NCBI RefSeq assembly: GCF_032854445.1
Contig: NC_088302.1
Location: 35,036,191 to 35,096,190 of the forward strand
Direction of reading: 5' to 3'
DNA: 60,000 nt
Source: Liolophura sinensis
Taxonomy: Eukaryota > Mollusca > Polyplacophora > Chitonida > Chitonidae
Numbering within the stretch: position 1 is the first letter of the stretch; each line of letters begins with the position of its first letter. Shown piece by piece: positions 1-13,900 of the stretch. Under the pieces are notes generated by a model. The model made no database searches. It had not been told where the DNA came from and saw only the letters and a program-made list of their open reading frames with translations. A program made the position numbers and the translations under genes.

Positions 1-163
1 CCAGATAAAGATTCCTGTACAATCTGATGGTGATGATGAAATATACTGTAGATAATATCCGTTACTCTACACGAGAGCTGAAGAGCAAACTGCCTTTGTC
101 CACAGGACAGTCTCGGGATGACTGTGTTCAGAGAGCTTACTAATCTGGGAGCTGATGTTTGAT

Positions 164-374
164 TCAGTGGCTTAATGATTAGACCATTCACCTCAAAGTT
201 GGGACACTGATGTGTTCCCTGAGAGTTCAAGTCCAGCTCATGCTGCCTTCCTCTCTGTGAGCCAGTATTCTGTGGATGGTTGCTCTGCCCAGTTGTCTCC
301 CAACACAATGCTTGTTGCTGTCATAAATGAAATGTCCTTGAGTACAATATAAAAAACAAGTCAGATAAAATAAA
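164..374 (+). repeat. tRNA-derived SINE, diverged copy
   Basis: It has gagttcaagtccagctcatg (B-box region), a degraded middle, and a tail ending in gagtacaatataaaaaaca then an A-rich end. It is older than most copies, and a family-B repeat begins directly after it. Confidence 0.75.
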
Positions 375-389
375 GCCGGGATCCCTGGG

Positions 390-700
390 ATCAAACCTGC
401 CGTACTAAAGACTTTAAAAATGGTACTTGTTTTGCTGCTCAGCACCAAGAGGTTAGAGCAGGGAAACCGAACTGATTGCCTCAGTGTCAGCATAGGCCTA
501 ATGTAACTGGGTGGGGTGTCATGTCTGATGTGTTTGACAAGGTACATGTAATTTCAGTGGTGGTAGCACTTTGGTGGCATGGCCTGTCCCTGCCACAGGA
601 TGATGCTCTATGCGTACGCTCACATAATGGCTACTCATCGTCACAGGACTGAAAAAGTGTTGAACATCATGTAAAACTGCAAGAATAGACACATACGTCG
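390..700 (+). repeat. Dispersed repeat family B, copy 1
   Basis: It shares with 11727-11995 and 21065-21340 the order: atggtact-gtt-tt, gagcaaggaaacatgactgg-like, a g-tgtcatgtctg-tgt block, a cagtggtggtagcactttgg-like block, cctgccacaa, and an atatgtacgcacac-like end. The sequence ends in a gactgaaaaa stretch. It is probably a SINE or MITE family common in this genome. Confidence 0.7.
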
Positions 701-1732
701 TATGATTTCCATCCAACAAAGTATTGGCAGTGTGAGAGCCACATCCAAGCATGACGGAACACCAGGACAACTATTGGAATTGTCTCTTTCTAAAATCTGC
801 AGAACTTTGTTTTTGACTTTGTCCTTTTTTATAGTACAATGCACATGAAGTGGTAAGACTGGGCCTGTTAAATCGACATTGTAGCCTGTGATTCATATCA
901 GCAAGATATTTGACCTAATTGATATTGCCACATTTGATGTCTAAAATGTGGAAGTAAGTGGTTTTACAAAGATACACATCTTTGCACAGCAGATTTGAAC
1001 CGGTAAAAACCACACTTAATGCTGTGATTGAATTTTTGATAAGAGTGGGGGGGGGGGGGGAGGTAAATAGATTGATTTTTTGGTTTTTCATCATTCATTA
1101 GCGTCACAGCATTGATGTGCCACCTTTGATGTTCTCTGTGACAAGTGAACTTGAAGCAGAACTCTGAATTTTCATCACAATTTTGGGAACTTCAAAGAGG
1201 ATGAAAGATGGGGTGGGGAAGGGGAATATAATTGCTTTAATTGTTGACACTGCTACACTGTAAGCTAGTAGGGCTGCAGTAAAAAGCTTTTCCACGGTCA
1301 GAGATTCGTAAATGAGGGGTACTAGATCAATCCCTGTGCTCTAACTTTTTCAGTATCCATGTGGATACTAACTATTAGGGTTCTTGTTTAAGATCGCGTT
1401 TCGTCCATGAGTTGATTTTGGTCATTGGGTTTCTGGGGGCTGTTTCTCAAAGGGGTCATAATTTTACACCGGTCGTAGATACCCCAGTCGTATGCTGTTA
1501 GTATGCGACGTCATGGTGATTAGGCCGGCGTAACGTTACAACCCCTTTAAGAAACATCCCCCAGGGGCAATGCAACTTCATTGGGCAAGGGCCTCAGTGG
1601 AGCTCAATCAGTTTAACCATCTTAGCCAGCGAGGCCTGTTTTGCCATTTTCATGAAAACTTAAACAAAGTTACAACAAGTATCATTGCTACACTTTCTTG
1701 TGAAAGTAAAATTCTGTCCTCTATTGAAACAT

Positions 1733-1803
1733 TTTATTTATTTATTTATTTATTTATTTGATTGATTTTTAACACCATACTCAAGAATATTCCACTTAAA
1801 ATT
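1733..1803 (-). repeat. SINE 3'-tail fragment
   Basis: A tttatttatt run is followed by the inverted tail (aacaccatactcaagaatat). Only the tail of the tRNA-type SINE is present, so this is a 5'-truncated insertion on the minus strand. Confidence 0.8.
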
Positions 1804-2369
1804 ATGAATGTGTCGTAATTATTTTTGACAAACATCAATGTTCAAGTGTTTGTGAAATCATCTTTTAAATGTCTTCAGCAATAGAGACGAATTATTCAAA
1901 ATGTGTGTTGACCAGTTTCATGCAATACTGATCATGCGGGAACGTAGGCAGGAAAATGTTCGCACCACAAAAAAAATATATATATGTTTGTCTCGGCCAA
2001 TATTGACCTAGGAGTGTCGTCATAGCAATCATCGGTGCATCCTGCCATCTCGGTATTTTTGCATTAACAAGGTATGTCCTGAACAGCTTATCCCAACTTC
2101 ACATGAGGAAGACCCTTATTGATTTCCAGACACATTGGCTTACTGTTTCAAGGTCATTGGGGTCATTAAAGTTAAATTTCTTGAACAGCTTGTCAACAAG
2201 ATAGCTCTTGACATTTGGAACCAGCGTTTCCTAAACATGCCTAATATGTAAACCTAGGAGTGTTGATGAACTTAACATTCAATATTCCATGACCAATCAT
2301 TAAATTTAGTCCGTCTGGCCAGTTGTCTGTTCCTCCATCTGCAAATGGTCTACAGCTTTACCTCTCAAT

Positions 2370-3015
2370 TCTAGGCTTCGTTTGGACTCTTGGTGGTTTT
2401 ATCCGATTATGGGCCGTTCTTCCGGGTACTGTTGGCCGTTTCCTCTGGGCTCTGATCTGCTTCCTTTGGGCTCTAGGCTGTTTGCTAGCACAGCACAATG
2501 ACCCAGGAGCCTCTCAACAATGCAGTCGCCATGAGTTCAAGTCCAGCTTATGCTGGCTTTCTCTCCAGCCGTAAGTGAGAAGGTCTCTCAGCAACCTGTG
2601 GATGGTTGTGGGTTTCCCCGGGCTCTGCTCGGTTTCCTCCCACTATAATGCTGGCCGCCATGGCATAAGTGAAATATTCTTGAGTACGGAATAAAACACC
2701 AACCAAATAAATATAGGCTGTCTGTAGTTTCTTCTGGGCTGTGGGCTATTTCCTCTGGGTTCAGGGCTGGGTTTTAGTCTGGGCTCTAGTTTCTTTTCTC
2801 TTGGGTAGAGGCGGATTCCTCTTGGCTCTGAGGTGTTTTCATCTGAGGTATGGGCTGTTTCCTCTAGGCCATGGGCGGTTTCCTCTAGACTCTAGTTTTT
2901 CTCTAGGTTTCAGGCAGATTTATCTAGGCTTTGAGGTGTTTCATCTGGGGTATGGGCTGTTTCTTGTGGACTGGGTGGTTTGCTCTGGGCTTCTATGTGA
3001 TTTCTGCATGCTGTT
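2370..3015 (+). repeat. Degenerate minisatellite (about 24-bp unit) split by a SINE
   Basis: Imperfect units of the type gggctgtttcctctgggctc recur from about 2370 to 2487 and again from 2715 to about 3015. The SINE at 2486-2714 separates the two blocks. Open frames in this interval are repeat artefacts. Confidence 0.75.
2486..2714 (+). repeat. tRNA-derived SINE inserted in a minisatellite
   Basis: It is near full length but lacks most of the A-box part. It contains atgacccaggagcctctcaa, gagttcaagtccagctt, the gtaagtgagaaggtct block, and the gagtacggaataaaacacc tail ending in aataaata. Confidence 0.88.
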
Positions 3016-4544
3016 TCCTCCATCCAGAGAGTGAGTGGGATAAACATTGTCAGCCAAGTAGATTACTTGTGAATGAAAATTTTCTGTGTAAATTTGTTGA
3101 GGTAATACTGGCTTGTGGCTTACATGACACTCATGGTACAGCTGAAGCTTCATATTTGCACAGAGGTTTATATGTCAACCTAATACTGGCATGTGCAATA
3201 TTGTTATGGTCAATTGTAATTCCTAATTAGCCATGACCTATATGTATGCATTGCCCATGTGGACAACCCATTATTCTCAATAAAACACGTAGATGGTGAA
3301 TTTTTGAGTTGTTTTAAAAGTTAATGAACAAGATTAGATGATATTCACAGAAGAACAGCTGATAGTAACCAGAAACTTATAGTATGTTAGACAACTGATG
3401 CACATGTACAAATTGTGAACATCAACAAAACCTAGTTTTAGACTTATGAACCTGTGAAGCAGAGGTTTGTATTAACTCCCATGTTATTTGCACAATGTTT
3501 TCAGCATCATGTGTGAAGCTAGTAAGCGTGTTTGCACGAGTAAAACGAGAAATACCAAGATGTCCACAGTTTCAAATGGCACTGAACACCATGCAATCAG
3601 TCAAGTGATATGCAACTTGTATATTAAATCAGTCTTTAAGCGAGCTAATTAGAAATGAGATTGAGGAGGGGGGGGGGAAAGGGTGAAAGAGGCACTCTTA
3701 TTTTCAGAATCTGGTTAATTCTGCACGGCCATTTTTAAGACTGCTTAAGTTACACAATACCTTGGCTTAAGTGCAAAACATTAACCTACTCCATAAGGCA
3801 AATTTGCTCAACCACAGCAAAGAACCAAGTGTTTGTTAAATTGATGCACGAATTATAAATTTAATTTGGATTGCACTTTTATGTTAAAGTTAAAAATCAC
3901 TTTGTAAAACAGTCCTTCTGTTCTGACAAATGAGGCTTGTTGAATAGTTACAAGGGGAGGCAAATCTTGTAACCGTGAGATTACCAGAATACATTCAATA
4001 TGTATAACATGTACAATCTAGTGTGTGAAAGACAACAACTTACACCAGGGGCCGTATTTTCCTTTGGAAACTTTGAAATTTGTACACTGATTCTTTGCTG
4101 CAAAACAATGTAGCAACCACATTTTAATTTCTTTTCTACTCTGAGTTTTTACTTTTTAAGCACTGGCAATTTTATGACTTTATACTCAAGTTGCTTGATT
4201 AATATGGGCCCAGGATACATGTGCATCAAAAATAGAATGTTTATTATATTTTTTTGTCTCATAATAACAGTAGACCCTTTTGCATTCTTACTGCTCTTAT
4301 GGAGACGCATCATTTGGCTGTGCACTCATATATGGTAGTCACCATTCTACATGATGTGTTAAAAGTATTTTGATGCAGACCAGTGTATGATTTTTTTTTT
4401 GTTAAAGTGATGTAACTATCGAATGCCGATGACCATGCGAGGTTTTCTTCATTCAGTGACAAACAAATCCACAAACATGACTACCCTAAGTCTTCAACAT
4501 TTTTGACCTCCTGTGGAACTTATATTTTAATGCATTCTGACAAA

Positions 4545-4735
4545 AATCGTGAGGTGTAGAGAAATAATTTGCAAACTTATATGAAGCTTGAATCTTCAGT
4601 TACACAAATAAATCATTTTAGCCTCATTTTCATTTTAACTGTATACATAGTTTTCGCTGAAAAAATATGTTGTAGTGGTTGGAAAGGTTGAACCTAGAAA
4701 GCATTGCAACTCTTTGGCAGTATGTAAGGTGTGGT
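4545..4735. repeat. Dispersed repeat C, copy 1
   Basis: It pairs with 27335-27545. Both share gaggtgtagagaaataat-like, atgaagcttg-atcttcagt, tttttagc-tcattttcat, cgctgaaaaaa and tagtggttg-aaaggttgaa. The family is unrecognised; no coding capacity is seen. Confidence 0.65.
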
Positions 4736-4923
4736 TTTTGCAAATTTCTGCTTTTTTGAGTCCCATAAAACTTTGGATGGACTCCAGCATACACTGTAGC
4801 TTCAGGTCAAAAATAGAAAAGTACACCTGAAAAACTAGAACCAAACTGTTTCCATTGCAACGTCTGCAGTGTTGTAGCATTTCTGGCTCATTATTTCTGA
4901 CACATTTTTGTTTTTACCTATAG

Positions 4924-4974
4924 TTTATTGAGGGGTCATTTGAGAACTACCTGTGCCAGCTGGATGACCCTAAG
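4924..4974 (+). CDS. OTUD4: OTUD4 coding exon 1 in window (OTU domain, middle)
   Basis: This 51-nt, 17-codon exon encodes FIEGSFENYLCQLDDPK. It matches the OTUD4 segment FIEGSFEEYLKRLENPQ just after the helix that follows the catalytic Cys. The acceptor is ctatag and the donor is gtaagt, phase 0 on both sides. The preceding OTU exons, with the catalytic Asp and the SCLFRA-type Cys motif, could not be found between 1 and 4923 and are presumably to the left. Confidence 0.93.
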
Positions 4975-7900
4975 GTAAGTGCTACTTACTTGTAGTTCAT
5001 GTCATTAACTGAAAACTAACAAAAATATTCTGCCATTTTCTTGTCATGGGGTGGTTCATTTTCAAGTGTTTTTAAGATGATTATCTTTCAGTAAGGGAAT
5101 TTCGAGATCAAACTGAAGGTCCAAAGTCCTATAGAATCACATGACATGTCAAAAGCTCTTATATTTATAGTAAAATTTATAGTAGATGAATGATGGAGAA
5201 AATTTTGGAGCTGAACGCTTGTGACCTTAAGTTCCTGGAGCAAAGAGGCGTTACCTGCCTATGGAACATGGTGAGACAGGTGTTCAGTAAGTTATGTCAC
5301 ATGATACATGGACTACCCTCATGCAGCTGTTTTCAAGTCAGATGTTTGTTGAATCCCTCTTGTCAGCAACTTGCCAAAAGTCGTTGGTTTACCCTGGGCA
5401 TTCAAATTTCGTCCACCCATAAAACTAACTGGCGTCGTATAACTGGAAAATTCTTGAGTGTGAGATTGAAACAACAAATCAGAAAGAAAGAAAAAATAAA
5501 TCCATCCCTATGGCGTTGAACAAATAAATATTTTCTCATTAATAGTTATAAAGTGGATTATCATTTATAGTTGTAACAGAAATGAGAGAAATTGAATTTA
5601 GTCAAACTGGCTGCATCTTGGAGTTGTAGTGGGCTATTTACAGTTTCTCCCGCCCATAAATTTGACCACTTAGTCTGTGGTACGAGTCAATAAATCATGA
5701 TTACAGCATTACCTATAAATCAAATAGATGATTAAAATAATGTAAGTATTTCACTCTAAAGTTAAGCATTTTTCATGTGATACATTTTGCTTGATTCTGA
5801 TTCACTCACCATTGGGGCCATTGAAGATTTTTTTGTGTGAAGTTTGATTAATTTCTTATCAGAAAACCATTATTTATTTATTTTTTTATTTATTTGATTG
5901 GTGTTTTACGCCATACTCAAGAATATTTCACTTGTATGATTGGGTGACACTAACATTGGAAAGATGTCATAGTTGGTAATATCAGATTCCACTAGTATAA
6001 TAGTCAATAATATCCCTTGATTACAAATTTCTAATTTTGTTTTATGTTGGTTATCTCTCAATATCTCAGGTATGGGCTGGTCAGGTAGAGATAAGTGCCT
6101 TATCATGTTTGTACAGGTAAGTTTCATATTTTATCCTGGATTATTTTGATAAAATTTAGAAGAAATGCTTCATGTGTCTTTCCTTGCACGAGTGCTAGGG
6201 CCAAAATTAAAATATTATAAGTTTGACGTTACACGACCGACCCATCAAAAAGGCCTCGAATGAAATTGTTTTTACAGATTTTTATTTTATTTCATTTTTT
6301 TTTTTTTTCACCGATCGTTTGAAATATCACTCTGTTTATGCAGGTGACAGGCACAATTTCCAAAAATCTGGCCTAAGGATGGCTTATTTTCACTGATACG
6401 TGGAGGCTGCTGCCATCGTTTGCCCGGAGGACGTGCGCACACGATTGTGATATTGTATCTGTATTCAGCCACCCCATCGTAAAATATCTCTCAACCGTTG
6501 AGACTGACCTTTAATCAATATTTTCTCAGAAAATCTCTGCTTTTAAGCAAGTCACCACGTGATGCTGTCTACCAGATTGACCTAAATTGGTACGTCAGTC
6601 ACGCTGATGTGTATTGGGAATCTGACATCTTGTAAAAATATATCACAGTGCAATTTAAGTATTCCAGTCTGTAGAACAGCTCAGCAAACAATGATGGTGT
6701 ACAAGGTAGACATCGATGTTGTTTTGAAAGCTAATTGTTGAATGAAGAAAAAGTATGAAGTGCCAGATGGTTTTTAAGGGACAAGAAATTGAGCCTGTAA
6801 CTGTGAATTTTTTTTTTTTTTTTTTACCACCTAAACATCAACCACATGTGTGCATGTGCTGGCCACGAAAACAGTAGCTGCGCATTTTGTGAGTAGGGCT
6901 CAGAAAGCCAAATATTGTGAAAGTGAGATAAAAATTGTCTAGAAATCCTCAAAACCACCAGCGAATGTAATTCACTTGACTTTTGGGAGTGTTTTCTCGT
7001 ATTTTCGCTCTGCTGAGAAAGTCGTCGGAAGGCTCTGTTCCCAAATACATATTTTACCATTGATAGCATTTCGGCTCTGAACTAGACCTTACCCAATATT
7101 AAAAGTTCACGGCCGATTTTTTGGCTCACAATTTCCTCCCAGCTGTTAAACAATGTCGGTCTTATAGCACGTTGACGGGTATACGTATCAGATAACTGTA
7201 GATTGAAATACATGTACCTCTGAAGTGTACCTCTGATATTCATTTGGATACCTGTAAAATAGTGTTGCCATATTTGGTTGGGGGGGACTGATGACCAGTG
7301 TCCTTGTGATTCGAAAGGGAGTCGAGATTTCAAATTAATTACTCATTTCGTGAGATAATCATTGTAAAATGTTCAAGGAAATCTTGTAAACATCGCAGCT
7401 TTCAGCGTCTTTCGACGGCGAGATGTACAGTTGCTTGTGATCCTTGCCGTACCTATTCTCATGAATTGCTGAGAGCTGTGTTGCTCTGGTTATAATCGGC
7501 GTGAAATGTTCACAAATACTGACAAAACTTGGACACATAGACCTACAGGCCTACCTCCAAGGACAAGTCACTCAAGCTATAGCTGAGGTTCTAGAGTAAC
7601 CCATTTACATAAATCCTCTAGCTTATGTTTTTGTGAATTAAATTAATTCATTCATGGACTGGTATAATCACGGGGACAAATTGAGACCTTACCCTGTAAT
7701 ATCCGCTGAAACATGATCAGGATGGAAGATTTTTGTTCTAAACCCATGTTATCAAAGATTCCCCAACAGATCTCCTTTTATGTCCGAACCCACCATTGTG
7801 TTACTCTCATTTCACTTGTATCACAGTTCCCCTGCATGAGTCCCTTCTGTAGGCATGGAAAGATATCCTTCAGGAGATCTCAAAATTTAAAAAAAAAAAA

Positions 7901-10900
7901 TTGGTTAGTCAAGTGTGTAGATACCCCGTCAAAACTCTATAGCCGCGTTTAGACTACAGCCGGGCCGGGCCCATTTTAGCAGGGTCGCGCTTGATCAGGG
8001 CCGAGCCCCCTTGACAAGTACCGTTTACATTACACGCCTCGCTGGCGGGCCAAATCCATTATCACAAACAGGAACGACAACTCAGGTTGAGTTGGGCTAT
8101 TTATTTGTGGCACTCTTCAGACATTGGAGGTACAAACACTTTATTCAGCTGCGAAAATGGCGCTGCCAGTAGTTGTAAGGCAAAGATACAGACGGCCTTT
8201 TCGAAACTCATATACATCCACCTGTATGATGTTCTCGTTGTGACGAGCGCTCTCAAGTTGCGCCTGCACGTTTTCCTCGTCCCAAATAGCTAATAGATGT
8301 TCTGTCTCCTCTTTTGTCCAAGTAGTGCCACGATTTGTTGACATATTTAAATTCTTATTGTTCGAAAAAAAGTGCGCCAATTGAAAAGCCGGAAGTGGAA
8401 GGTCAGAGGAAGTTGCCTTTAAGCATGCGCAGTTAAGTCCTCTGAGCGGGCCAGGCATGGTGACGCGTTTACACTACACGTTTGGCTAGCCGAGCCGAGC
8501 TTCAGCTGGGTCGAGCCTACCTCTCGTTGAGGGGTTCGGCCCGGTCAAATCTGGCACGGTGCCGAGTACGCTTAAGCCGTTTAGACTACCCAATTTTTTG
8601 CCGGGCCGTGCCCCATCAGGGCCGAGCCTGGTTGAAAAGCGGTAGTGTAAACGGGGCTTATGCTAGGGAGCATGTAGCTGGGAATATATTGGTATAATTT
8701 CCTGAACTGTCAGTGATATCATCACTGCCAGATGCTGCCAGAGTTACCAAAACTTTGGTAAATAGGAACTGTATCTGTTTGTGAAATGGGAAACAATGGT
8801 GATGACAAGAGAAAGGGAATGTTCATTTCTAAATGGATACAGGGTAGATCACATACAAAAACAAAGCTGATATGTTCCATCCTGTAATCTTCATGCAACA
8901 CAACATGATTTTGGCTCTCCTTTTCCTCATGTATAAATGTTTTGGACAGTGTAAATTAGGTCAAAGCTGGTGATCTGAGCTGAGGCTCACTTGGGTGCTT
9001 ACACTTCATAATTTTAGACAAGCATGTTCATTGAATGATGTATTGAAAATGGAATAAATATTTGATACTTCACCTGAAGGAAGAACCCCCTAAATCTCAC
9101 AAAATTCAATTAAAATTAGGAAAATGAAAGCAGATTTCTCAGTTCAGATTTTATTTTACAAGGTCATGAGGTTCCACTTCACTCTGTCACAAGTATTTAA
9201 AAGTATAAGCTGAACAGGATTTTGTTTATATTTTCACATGCTGGCCCCATCTGTACAGGGCCTGAAAATGCTAGCACAAACTGTTGGCTTAAATTCTGCC
9301 ATAGCACTCATAAAAATACATAAGATGTTTACCTGTTAGTTTTATTGCAAAGATCTAAGAGTATTTATTTATATTTATTTTGAGAATTGCCAAATATTGG
9401 GTGATATAATTTAGTACTGTGTACTGATCAATGTTGAGCAAGTTTAATTGTGATCAATTATTTGAATAGGATTCTACGATTGTTCTTCCCTTCTGCGAAA
9501 AAAAAAAATGAAAAAAAAACGGCTTATGTAAACTCTTTTGTTTTAAGGGCTTGTAACATCAAACAACACTAAAAATGTTTTAATTTAGGCCTAGTGTAGC
9601 ATATAATGAATCAGGCGACTCTTACCCAAGTAGGCAAAGCTGTGAGTTCAAGTCTAGCTCCAGCTGACTTAATTCACCTCCAACAGTATGCCAGCAACCT
9701 GCAGATGGTTGTGAGTTTTCCCCCTGGCTTAACCTATTTTCTTCCCTGGCCATCCTAGTTTAAGTGAAATATTTTTGAATACGTCATAAAACACCAATGA
9801 AATAAATAAATAAATACATGAATAAACATGTAGGCATATTTTCAAAGGTTACGTGTAGTCAAGGATAATTCTGAAGTCAGCACAGATTGAACAGTATCAC
9901 CATGGAGATGAATATTTATCTTTTCTCTGCTCCCTAAACCCAAAAGACAACAAGCAGTTACTTGCTGATTTATACTTTTGGCAAATACAAACAGGAGCAG
10001 CACAATTCCTTACAAAGTGTTAAGACTAAGTATCAAATTAGGTGAGGGTCCAAGGACCAGCCTGTAAAAACTGCCCTAACTCCCACCCTGGGGCTGAAGT
10101 GGTTAGCGCGCCAGTGCCTCGCAATGATCCAGGAGCCTGTCGCCAGTGCGGTCAGTGTGAGTCCCCCTCATCCTGGCTTCTTCTCCAGCTGTAAGTGAGA
10201 AGGTCTGCCAGCAACCTGCGATGGTCGTGAGTTTCCATTGCGTTCGTATAAGTGAAATATTTGTGAGTACGGCGTAAAACACCTTTCAAATAAAAAAATT
10301 CCCCACTGCCACCTCCCCCGCACTCCCCCCAACACACCCCACCCCCATCCCAGTTCTGTAGCCTCTGACAGTATTGTATTGTAGACATTCACTTATCATT
10401 TGTAATAAATTATCAGATCACAATATCACAGAAATACATCAAAGGCAAGGTTCGGTCACAGTTAACGATAAGTAAGCACCAATATTGTTGAAACAATGAA
10501 CTGTGATTTTAAATAATATCAGAGCATCATGGGTTCTAGAGTACTCATCTGGGTGGACAATGATGATGATTAGACAACACATGCGTTCATGTGACAAGCA
10601 TGGCACTTTGAAATGATCCCATTTGTATTGAACATAAAAGCTGTTTTCTCAGCTGGAGAGACACTTATATTTTTTTTAACCGCGTTTATTTCTTTTAGTC
10701 TTTAAACCAATAGTACGCATACTATACTTGAGTTGTGTGTTATCACCTACGCATGTGCGTAGAAAGCTTTAACCCCCCCCCTCCCCCCCTCCCCCCCGCC
10801 CGCATGGCTGACGTGGCCTAGGTTGTATCCTGTTACTCTATCAACAAGAGCAAACCTTACATACTTGTTGTTATACCAATACCGCAACCTTTCACATATG

Positions 10901-13900
10901 AAAGAGCAACTTTTAGTGTTAGTTATGCACATTTGTGATTAGATTTTAGAGACAAAACTACATGGGTTGGTTTCAGGGCTTTACAAAAAGTATAATTTTA
11001 TCATTCTACACAGAATAATGCCTTCAGAATATGCTTGAATAAACACCTTACAAACATGCAAAAAGGTTGATGAATTTGGGTAGATAAACACAATCCAGCC
11101 ATTATCCAACTTTTTTTTTTCCAGATAATTCGTTTTGCTAAATTTTTGCCACCAATGGGAAAATTCAAGTATGAAGTATCCTAATTCAAATTTTTAGGAC
11201 CGATATTAATTGCGCTGAAAGCAAACAATAGTATTACCCTCCCAGTTTTTCTGAAAAAGTAAAGATAGGAATATGTTGTTCATTCGATGAAATAACCATG
11301 TGGGGAAGGACGAAACTAAATATTCTTTCTAAAATTACATTTTTTAGTATTGGTTAAAAAGAGCAGACCATGTGTAACAAAATTTGGAATTATTGGGTAC
11401 ATGAATTGAATTGGGTACATCACGTACAAGAAATGTTTTACGTGGTTTTTTGTGTGTTGGTGATGGAGAGAAAAATGCAGAGATCTTGACTTTCACAGCA
11501 AATGCTAAGCTTGTGGGTAAAGTGGGAACAGAGAAAAGTACTACGAAGGAATACTTACAACTGAATACTATGGCCTAACATTTTATCCGTGGCTAGATTA
11601 CTCATTTTGTCTGATCATGGGATGTGTGATGATGTTGAAAAGATGTTTTGAGGGTAGTTGTTCTGAAGGAGGGGAAACTCTTCAGAATTCCTGCAAAATT
11701 GTCTGTTTCAAGTGAAATCAACAACAGAAGTAATGTTTTATGACCTTTATTGCCCTCTAAAAATGCTCTTTTTCGGCCAGGAGAGGTCAGAGCAAGGAAA
11801 CATGACTGGTTGGCTTGGTGTCAGTGTAATTAAATGTGACCTGGTGAGATGTTCGGTCTGGTGTCTTCAGCATGATACTTCGGTGGTAGCAGCACTCTGG
11901 CAGCCCTGAACTCGCCCTGCCACAAAAAGGACACAGTATATGCACGCACACCTAATCACTCCTTGTCTTCAAATGACTGAAAAAAATCTTTCAAGTGTGA
12001 CGTAAATACCCAAGCTTACACGCATACTAGTCTGTGCTCACGCTGTGATTTCACCCATTCTAACTTTTAGTGATTGATGGATCAAATTTAATGATAATGC
12101 CTTACATTCAGTAAAAAAAAAAAAAAAAATGGAAGTACTGTATGAGAATAAAATTTTTCCTATGGTTGACGTCCTTGCTGCTTACAAACTCGCATACGTT
12201 TTACAAGAGTATAGTTTTAATTTATATCGAAGTGATACGGCCGCATGCCAGGCCATTGACTCAGTCCTGTGTGGGGCTAAAGTCACTCCCCCTGTATCCT
12301 TCTGTTGACATAATTCTGGTAACCAGCTGTTTTCTTCTTGATCAATAAATATTGATGTGGTGTGTAAAAAAATTTCAAAAAAGCAATATTGTCCCTAACC
12401 AGCAGTGTGTTCCCTTATTATTGATGTCTTCTTGTTATACAGGCGTGATTTTATCATATATCAAACAATTGGCAAGCCCCCAGTTAATGCTACACAAAAC
12501 GGTTTTAATGAGAAGGTAAGTGGAATGTGCACATGTAGACATATATATATATGGTGTATACAAACACGACAGATTTTGGGTCTGACTTCTATAATTTGAT
12601 GCTCTCAGTTGGTTAGTGCGCTAGCGCAGCGTCATGACCCAGGAGCCTCTCACCAATGCGGCCGCTGTGAGTTCAAGTCCAACTCATTCTGGCTTCCTTT
12701 CCAGCTCTGTGGGAAGGTTTGTCAGCTACCTGCAGGCTTCCCGCAGGCTCTGCCCGGTTTCCTCCCATCATAATGCTGGCTGCCGTCGCATAAGTGAAAT
12801 ATTCTTGAAACCAATCAAATAAATAAATAATTTGATGCTTTCCTTGTATGGTGCATTTTATAGACTAAGGCTAGAGGTTCCTATTGGTTCTAGAAAGCAC
12901 TTGAATTCAGGTTTTCTTTGTTACATATGATGTTGAATTATGTTCAAAATGGACTCGAAACAATACTCAATAATCTTCAGTGGAAAGCTCACATTTAAAC
13001 AGAATGATCCGTGAATTAGTGCTGGAAAATAATATGGTATTATCGTCCTTAATAGTCCATAAAACAATTTTTTTTTTTGTGTGATGCAAATCATGTCGAG
13101 CAATTTGTGCTCAAGCTTTTAATAATGAGGTGATGGTTTTCATGTAGGTAGGGGGCTGGCAGGGGCCAAATTGGTAAGGTGATTAATTGCCTGTAATTAA
13201 CTACATGTACATTTGGATCATATGAAATATTTCCTTCCTATGCTTAGACCAGACAGGGAGTTTTCAGGAATCGCTGTGTCCATTGTTCTCTGGGCTTTTG
13301 TGGCTGTAAAAGGTTGACTGTTCACTTTTTGTGATCTTACATGATGTTCAGTTAAGACCACTTACCCTCCCAAATATGACCTGTCATGTGTGGGAAAGTC
13401 TGTCAGTAACTTGCTAAAGCTCAGTGGTTTACTCCAGGCACTCCAATGTCCATCCACAGTACTGATCACCATATTATAAGCAAAACATTTTCTTTCGTAC
13501 AAATTTAACTAATAATCAAGTAAATAAATAAATGAAAAAAGGATAATAAATCAAAATATACACCATGCTATGACAATTTTAAAGGATGGACATTTGGGTA
13601 TGTCTGCATTTGACTTCTCAAAAAATATATCAAATCACTGACCTTCAAAGTGCATATAATTGTTGATCTTGTGTGATGTAAATGATCTAAATCATCCACA
13701 AATGCTATACAATTTAACAGATTTTGTTTGTATTGTTTTGTTTATGCTTTGTGCAGTTGTCCCTTTCTGCCTGCACTATAGTTACCATGACAACATACAA
13801 GAATGCTGTCTCCATGTGTTACATTTAATAAAATAAAAATAACTGCTACTTTGAGCATATACAAAGCTCCACAGTTCATGAGCATGGATCAAAAAGATAA

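Larger units (their letters stand above)
1..4923 (+). other. Intronic or upstream sequence without a recognised exon
   Basis: Nothing here resembles the missing N-terminal OTU exons. It holds SINE pieces at 164-374, 1733-1803 and 2486-2714, dispersed repeats at about 390-700, 2000-2250 and 4545-4735, degenerate minisatellite sequence at 2370-3015, and poly-G tracts near 1047 and 3669. The interval 3016-4540 shows no structure I can name. Confidence 0.6.

Noticed and set aside
115-150. Stretch SRDDCVQRAY considered as the OTU exon after the catalytic Cys
   Set aside because: The frame stops immediately, there is no GT donor, and the match to V-R-x-x-C-V is too short.
3481-3608. Open segment ending in ...NTMQSVK considered as a missing OTU exon
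   Set aside because: It does not resemble the catalytic-loop or helix segment of OTUD4 and has no good donor.
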